From: JBGTBD01 sp041749475
GTDB lineage: Bacteria; Pseudomonadota; Alphaproteobacteria; Rickettsiales; UBA998
Assembly: GCA_041749475.1 (NCBI GenBank)
Contig: JBGTBD010000062.1
Location: 1-57,123 of the forward strand
Reading direction: 5' to 3'
DNA: 57,123 nucleotides
Part shown: positions 52,336-57,123 of the stretch, one piece after another
Layout of the letters: every line of letters starts with the position of its first letter
Position numbering within the stretch: position 1 is the stretch's first letter
Made by a program: the position numbers and the translations under genes
Notes under the pieces: generated by a model
The model's input: the letters and a program-made list of their open reading frames with translations, nothing else
What the model was told of the DNA's origin: nothing
Database searches by the model: none

Positions 52336-55161
52336 CTAGTGCTCAAGGAAACTCCGCATTTTCCGCGAACGGGAAGGATGCTTGAGTTTACGCAAGGCTT
52401 TCGCTTCGATCTGGCGGATACGCTCGCGCGTCACCGAGAATTGCTGGCCGACCTCTTCTAGCGTGTGATCGGTGTTCATGCCAATACCGAAGCGCATACG
52501 CAGTACACGCTCTTCACGCGGGGTGAGCGAGGCGAGGATACGCGTCGTCACTTCACGCAAGTTCGACTGGATCGCGGCGTCGAGCGGAAGGATCGCGTTC
52601 TTGTCCTCGATGAAATCACCGAGATGCGAATCTTCCTCGTCCCCGATAGGGGTTTCGAGCGAGACCGGCTCCTTAGCGATTTTCATCACTTTTCGCACCT
52701 TGTCGATCGGCATGACGAGACGTTCCGCCAATTCTTCCGGCGTCGGCTCGCGACCGATTTCGTGTAGCATCTGACGGCTGGTACGGACGATCTTGTTGAT
52801 CGTCTCAATCATATGCACGGGAATACGGATGGTACGCGCCTGATCGGCGATGGAGCGCGTGATGGCCTGGCGGATCCACCAGGTAGCGTAGGTCGAGAAT
52901 TTGTACCCACGACGGTATTCGAATTTATCGACCGCTTTCATTAGGCCAATATTGCCTTCCTGAATGAGGTCGAGGAATTGTAAGCCCCGGTTGGTGTATT
53001 TCTTGGCAATGGAGATCACGAGGCGAAGGTTCGCTTCGATCATTTCTTTCTTGGCGCGGCTCGTGGTGCGTTCGCCCTTCTGGACTTCCTGCACCATGCG
53101 CTTGAAGTCGGCGGAATCGACGCCCACTTCTTTGGCCATGCGGGCGATCTCAGCTTGGATTTCAGCAACTTCAGCGGTGGCTTTCTTGGCGAACTCCGCC
53201 CAGCCTTTGCCTTTGTACTTCGCGGCTTCGCTCATCCAATCGACGTTCATCTCATTGCCGAAATATTTCTCCAGGAATTGACGACGGTCAACGCCATGTG
53301 CTTCGGCGATGTTGAGGATCGCGGCATCGCACGCCAGGAACTGGCGGCTCATGATGTAGAGCTTCTCAGTCAGTTGCTCGACCTTATGGTTGGTGATGCG
53401 CACGGTGGACATCACAGTGGTGATCTCCTTGCAGAGCTTTTTATACTCCGTACCGTCCTTATCGGAGAATTTGCCATCGCCAAGCGCGGCGCTCAGGCGC
53501 TTTTCCTGAAGTTTATGCAGTTTCTTGGCGAGTTCGGCGTACTTGTCGAACGTCTCAAGAATTTGCGGCATCAACTGGTTTTCCATCGCGACAAGTGAGA
53601 GCGGATTGTCTTCGTCTTCCGCGTCTTCGTCCTCTTCTTCGGCGGCAGCTTCTTCACCTTCTGCGCCTTCTTCTTTTTCCTCGTCGTCCTCTTCCTCTTC
53701 GACTTCTTCTTCGTCCTCTTCATCCTCTGCGGCGGCAGCGGCTGCGTCTTCCAGCTCTTTACGCTGGCGTTTGGATTCAGCGCTCAACTCAGCATTCGCA
53801 AGGGCGACGTTGAAGCCTTCGGCGGTCTCGCCGTTGACGCCCATCGTCGCGTCAAGGTCGATGACTTCGCGCAGCAGCATCGTGCCGCTGGCCAGTTCAT
53901 CGCGCCAATGCAGGATTTCCTTGATCACGATCGGCGTCTCACAGAGGCAGCTCATCATCGTCTCGCGGCCTTCTTCGATGCGCTTGGCGATTTCGATCTC
54001 CCCGTCACGCGACAGGAGTTCGACGTTGCCCATCTCGCGCAGATACATACGTACGGGATCATCCGAGCGTCCGTAATTCTCGGCGGCAGCTTTCTTTTCT
54101 TCTTCCTCTTCTTCGTCTTCAGCAGCGACTTCCGGTTCGTCTGCAGCGGTAACTTCTTCCTCATCATCGGAATCAGCGTCATAGCCCAAGCGACGACCTT
54201 TGACGCCTTCTGCGTCCTCAACGACCTGGATATTCATCCCGCTCAGCGTGCCGATTACATTATCGATGATCTCAGGGGAGAATTCTTCAGGTGGCAACAG
54301 GTCGTTCAGTTCGGTGAAGGTGATCATGCCGCGGGCCTTGCCGAGTTCGATCAGCTTCTTCACCAGTTCGGTGCTTTTCTTCTTGGATGCGGCTTCGGAG
54401 AGCGCTTCCTTCTTGAAGTCGATCTCCTTCTCACCATCGATGCCGAGGCCGGTAGTCTTCGCCGATTTCTTATCGTCTTTCTTGGCGTCCTTGGTCATTA
54501 CGGGAGCGGGAGCTTTCTTGGTGTTCTTGGGTTCCGGAATCGCTTTGGCCGGTTTGGCTGCGGGTTTTGCGACAGTTTTCGCTGGGGGAGATTTTTTAGC
54601 AGCTTCTTTTTTAGCGGGAAGCGGTTTTGTTTTTGTGGATGATTTCACGGGAGCTTTCGTTGGGGGTTTCTTTTGGGTCGCAGCTTTTGCCTTGTTCGCG
54701 GGCGCTTTGGCCTTCGCGGGTTTGGTAGCGGCTTTGACGGGTTTCTTGGCTGGCTTGGCAGCGGTCTTCACAGGTTTCTTTGCGGATTTCGCGGGTGCTT
54801 TTGCTTTTGGTTGAGCTTTTGTTTTCTGCGGGGACTTCTTGGTCATATGTTTCTGGGCCGCCTTCCTGACGTCTTTTTTGGCGGAGGCTTTCGCAACCGC
54901 TTTCGGGTTTGCAACTTTCCTGGGCGCTGCTTTTTTAGCAACGACCTGTTTCTTGCTTGCCTGTTTTTTTGGAGGTGCAGATTTTTTGGGCGATGTTTTT
55001 TTCGCCACCTGCTTCCCCTTGGTCACTTTCGGTTTCGCCGCGGATTTCGCAGGCTTTTTCACTGGCGCTTTTTTCACCAGCTTCACCGTCTTCTTGGCTT
55101 TAGCAGCCGTGTTTTTAGCGGAAGATTTTTTTGCCGCAAGCTTTTTCACTGCCATACCCAT
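52336..55161 (-). CDS. rpoD: Primary sigma factor RpoD with H1-like N-terminal tail
   Basis: Housekeeping sigma factor of 941 residues. Residues 1-240 are almost purely Lys/Ala/Pro/Thr/Ser (for example KPAKKPVKAATKPAKAKAPA), resembling histone-H1-like tails. Then region 1.1 (about 258-320, STELVKKLIELGKARGMITF), 1.2 (about 366-400), a non-conserved region with an acidic run (470-518), regions 2.1-2.4 (about 708-775, NLRLVISIAKKYTNRGLQFL, FSTYATWWIRQAITRSI), 3 (about 785-860) and 4 (870-935, TRERIRQIEAKALRKLKHPS). Alphaproteobacterial RpoD is usually about 650-690 residues. The long start is backed by GGAGGAGAG 6 nt before the ATG. Only one later Met (222) could give a short form. Confidence 0.96.
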   Translation of the reverse strand: MGMAVKKLAAKKSSAKNTAAKAKKTVKLVKKAPVKKPAKSAAKPKVTKGKQVAKKTSPKKSAPPKKQASKKQVVAKKAAPRKVANPKAVAKASAKKDVRKAAQKHMTKKSPQKTKAQPKAKAPAKSAKKPVKTAAKPAKKPVKAATKPAKAKAPANKAKAATQKKPPTKAPVKSSTKTKPLPAKKEAAKKSPPAKTVAKPAAKPAKAIPEPKNTKKAPAPVMTKDAKKDDKKSAKTTGLGIDGEKEIDFKKEALSEAASKKKSTELVKKLIELGKARGMITFTELNDLLPPEEFSPEIIDNVIGTLSGMNIQVVEDAEGVKGRRLGYDADSDDEEEVTAADEPEVAAEDEEEEEEKKAAAENYGRSDDPVRMYLREMGNVELLSRDGEIEIAKRIEEGRETMMSCLCETPIVIKEILHWRDELASGTMLLREVIDLDATMGVNGETAEGFNVALANAELSAESKRQRKELEDAAAAAAEDEEDEEEVEEEEDDEEKEEGAEGEEAAAEEEDEDAEDEDNPLSLVAMENQLMPQILETFDKYAELAKKLHKLQEKRLSAALGDGKFSDKDGTEYKKLCKEITTVMSTVRITNHKVEQLTEKLYIMSRQFLACDAAILNIAEAHGVDRRQFLEKYFGNEMNVDWMSEAAKYKGKGWAEFAKKATAEVAEIQAEIARMAKEVGVDSADFKRMVQEVQKGERTTSRAKKEMIEANLRLVISIAKKYTNRGLQFLDLIQEGNIGLMKAVDKFEYRRGYKFSTYATWWIRQAITRSIADQARTIRIPVHMIETINKIVRTSRQMLHEIGREPTPEELAERLVMPIDKVRKVMKIAKEPVSLETPIGDEEDSHLGDFIEDKNAILPLDAAIQSNLREVTTRILASLTPREERVLRMRFGIGMNTDHTLEEVGQQFSVTRERIRQIEAKALRKLKHPSRSRKMRSFLEH

Positions 55162-55301
55162 CCCCGTCTCTCCTCCCGGAAGTAACTACACACTACGCAA
55201 GCGTCATATCAAGCAATATGAGAAAACGCAAATAAGATGGTGAGATATATGGTCGATGCCCCAATTTACAAGGCCGGATGCCGGAAAATGACACTCGGCG
55301 T

Positions 55302-57122
55302 CTAACTGGTCGAATCTTCCTTTTTCATGAAGAAGATGCGCTGGTTCTGGCGGCCGCTTTCTGCAAGTAATTCAAGGGCTTTCTGCATCTGGTCGTGATC
55401 GGCGAAGGCTTCCTTGCCGAAGGATGCGGCGGCTTCCTTCTCCAGCGTCAGGGACTGTAGCTTTTCTACCGCAAGGCGCAGGGCTTCGCGGGCATGGAAC
55501 GCCCGGTCCTCCAAAGGCTTGGCGAGCAGGATGCGGAAAAATGGGTCTTTATGGGCTTGCGCCAGCCAGTTTTGGGCGTGTTGCTGCTGTTCCGCGGGTA
55601 AGTGCGCGAAGAGTAGTTCGGTGGTATCGACGATGGTTTCGCTGGCGATTAAGTCAAGCATGGCGAAGCGTAAGTTATTGATGCCTTCGCGCTCCAACGG
55701 CAGGGTCTCCAGGAGGGATTCGGCGAATTCTTCCGATAGCAGGTTGGGAAAGAGGAGGAAAAGACTGAGTATCTGCTGCTGCATCTGTTCCTGTTGCTGT
55801 TCAGGCGTCAGGCGATCAGGCATGGAGGCCGTGCTAAGTTTGGAGACGGGTTTCACTTCCAGCGGCTTGCCGTTGAAGGTACGCTTCTGTGGCGCGGGGC
55901 GGCCCGCTTCCCACCAGCGGCGGTTCATCTCTTCCTTGTAGGCTTGCTGGACGCTCTTGTCGCGTATCTGGCCGATGGCGTTGAAGAGGTCGTCCTTGGC
56001 GGCAGCGCGCTTTTCCGGCGTGACCAGTTGCTGGCCGCCGACATGCGCCTGCCAGAGCATATCCACCAGCGGGATGGCACGGTTCAGCGCGTCTTCCATT
56101 GCGGCGCTGCCCTTATTCTTGATGAAGCTGTCTGGGTCTTCACCCTGAGGCAGCAGGCAGAAACGTAATGATTTGGACGGTTTGAGGTGTGGCAATGCCA
56201 ACGTCAAGGAGCGTTGCATGGCCTTTAATCCAGCCGCATCCCCATCCAGGCACATCACAGGTTCGTCCGCCATCTGCCATGCCATCGCAAGGTGATGTTC
56301 GGTGACGGCCGTGCCCAATGGGGCAACCGCATGGTGAATCCCACCCTGCGCGAGGCCAATCACGTCCATATACCCCTCGGCGATGATGAGTTTGCCTGAG
56401 CGGGCGGCGGATTTGCGGGCCAGATCGAGGTTATAGAGGACGTGACTCTTGTTAAATAAGAACGTTTCAGGCGAATTGAGGTATTTCGGGCCTAATTGCT
56501 CCTTATTGAGCAATCTGCCCCCGAATGCGATGACCCGACCGCCGACATCGCGAATCGGAAACATGATGCGGTCACGGAATTTATCGTATGGCTGGCCGTT
56601 CTCGGGGGTGGATAATAGCCCCGCATCCGCAATCACTTTCGCCGCTATGCCTTTGGAAGTTAAGTATTGTTGCAAGGCATGCCGCTCTGCGGGGGCGTAG
56701 CCCAGCCGGAACTGGTGAATATGCTCCTCGGAAATTCCTCTTTGGTACACATATTCAAGGGCATGGCCGTTACTGGGGCGGCGCATCTGGTGGGTGAACC
56801 AGCGGGCAGCCAGCTCCATCGCTTCGTACAATTTCTCCGATTGGTCAGCAACTTGCTTCTGATGGGGGGTCATCTGCGGCAGTGGAATACCCGCCTCACG
56901 GGCTAAATTTTCGACCGCCTGAACATAGCTCATTCCCTCATATTCTTTAATAAATCCAATGACATCGCCATGCGCCCCGCACCCGAAGCAGTGATAAAAG
57001 CCTTTTTCGTCATTTACGGTGAAGGACGGGCTCTTCTCATTGTGGAAGGGACATAAGCCTTGGAATTCCCTCCCGGATTTGCGAATTGACACACGTTTCC
57101 CGATCACTTCCGAGAGCCGGAA
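55302..57122 (-). CDS. dnaG: DNA primase DnaG, 5' end off the window
   Basis: Replication primase, over 600 residues visible. The reading frame continues past the first in-window GTG (57107) to the window edge, reading LSEVIG as in other DnaGs, so the N-terminus is outside. The CHC2 zinc finger is seen as LCPFHNEKSPSFTV and FYHCFGCGAHGDV. The TOPRIM domain has IIAEGYMDVIGLAQGG and CLDGDAAGLKAMQRSL. The C-terminal DnaB-interaction region runs from about 440. It precedes rpoD in the classical dnaG-rpoD order, with a 140-nt gap. Confidence 0.95.
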   Translation of the reverse strand, partial: FRLSEVIGKRVSIRKSGREFQGLCPFHNEKSPSFTVNDEKGFYHCFGCGAHGDVIGFIKEYEGMSYVQAVENLAREAGIPLPQMTPHQKQVADQSEKLYEAMELAARWFTHQMRRPSNGHALEYVYQRGISEEHIHQFRLGYAPAERHALQQYLTSKGIAAKVIADAGLLSTPENGQPYDKFRDRIMFPIRDVGGRVIAFGGRLLNKEQLGPKYLNSPETFLFNKSHVLYNLDLARKSAARSGKLIIAEGYMDVIGLAQGGIHHAVAPLGTAVTEHHLAMAWQMADEPVMCLDGDAAGLKAMQRSLTLALPHLKPSKSLRFCLLPQGEDPDSFIKNKGSAAMEDALNRAIPLVDMLWQAHVGGQQLVTPEKRAAAKDDLFNAIGQIRDKSVQQAYKEEMNRRWWEAGRPAPQKRTFNGKPLEVKPVSKLSTASMPDRLTPEQQQEQMQQQILSLFLLFPNLLSEEFAESLLETLPLEREGINNLRFAMLDLIASETIVDTTELLFAHLPAEQQQHAQNWLAQAHKDPFFRILLAKPLEDRAFHAREALRLAVEKLQSLTLEKEAAASFGKEAFADHDQMQKALELLAESGRQNQRIFFMKKEDSTS

Positions 57123-57123
57123 A

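Noticed and set aside
53908..55243. Plus-strand Phe/Leu/Gly-rich ORFs opposite rpoD
   Set aside because: Antisense of the Lys/Ala and Glu tracts; they mimic membrane proteins but lack ribosome sites and homology.

Overview
The window is a chromosomal segment of a motile alphaproteobacterium; the order is not resolved. The evidence is several genes largely confined to that class: an NDUFA12-type complex I accessory subunit, DUF2155, a TIGR02300-like FYDLxK protein, DUF6468 next to fliM, a MotE-type flagellar protein, a DUF6898-like peptide, and trpF-trpB-trpA downstream of rpsA/ihfB. Genes are tightly packed with many 4-nt ATGA overlaps, and most of the sequence is GC-rich. A few AT-richer patches (TIR gene about 8.4-9.2 kb, orphan gene about 51.3-52.2 kb) look acquired.

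Layout. 0-8.4 kb: 3'-part of a PHA synthase, a periplasmic OB-fold protein, a DCC-family/membrane protein pair divergent from an ArsR regulator, a PhnA-like small protein, a Bcr/CflA-type efflux pump, the glutathione-dependent formaldehyde detoxification operon (frmA-fghA plus a DUF2254 membrane protein), and a secreted cupin. 8.4-13.5 kb: accessory stretch with a TIR-domain protein, DUF4169, another secreted cupin, a tRNA-Ala(GGC) with a duplicated 3' end, a sulfotransferase-like protein and a radical SAM enzyme. 13.5-15.8 kb: Gly-rich secreted protein, Wzt-type polysaccharide-export ATPase, small lipoprotein. 15.8-22.5 kb: flagellar block, with fliL and fliM-DUF6468-motE on the minus strand and flgF-flgG-flgA-flgH on the plus strand. 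Near-consensus sigma-54 -24/-12 elements precede flgF and fliM.

22.5-32 kb: two hypothetical proteins, a D,D-carboxypeptidase with a SPOR domain, a GNAT enzyme, UvrD/PcrA helicase, the FYDLxK protein and an aroA-cmk gene fusion. 32-38.4 kb: rpsA, sppA, ihfB, lapA, trpF, trpB, trpA on one strand. 38.4-46 kb: a secreted PL14-like protein, DUF6898-like peptide, CNNM/CorC transporter, aroB and aroK (minus), divergent from a small membrane protein, a large periplasmic protein and xerD. 46-52.2 kb: a two-domain GT2/GT4 glycosyltransferase, then an envelope/respiration operon (membrane peptide, NDUFA12, MlaD, DUF2155, M48 lipoprotein) and an orphan gene with an overlapping leader ORF. 52.3-57.1 kb: rpoD and the 3'-part of dnaG. 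This RpoD is 941 residues long because of a roughly 240-residue Lys/Ala/Pro-rich, histone-H1-like N-terminal extension, the most unusual coding feature seen.

Several intergenic gaps hold palindromic dispersed repeats of two families (GTCATTCCCG... and GTCATGCTGAAC...), plus a longer composite repeat placed just after flgH and just after uvrD. No CRISPR array, prophage, transposase or rRNA was seen. No complete multi-gene defence system was recognised. The best candidates for new biology are the RpoD tail, the TIR orphan, the sulfotransferase/radical-SAM pair and the secreted PL14-like protein.
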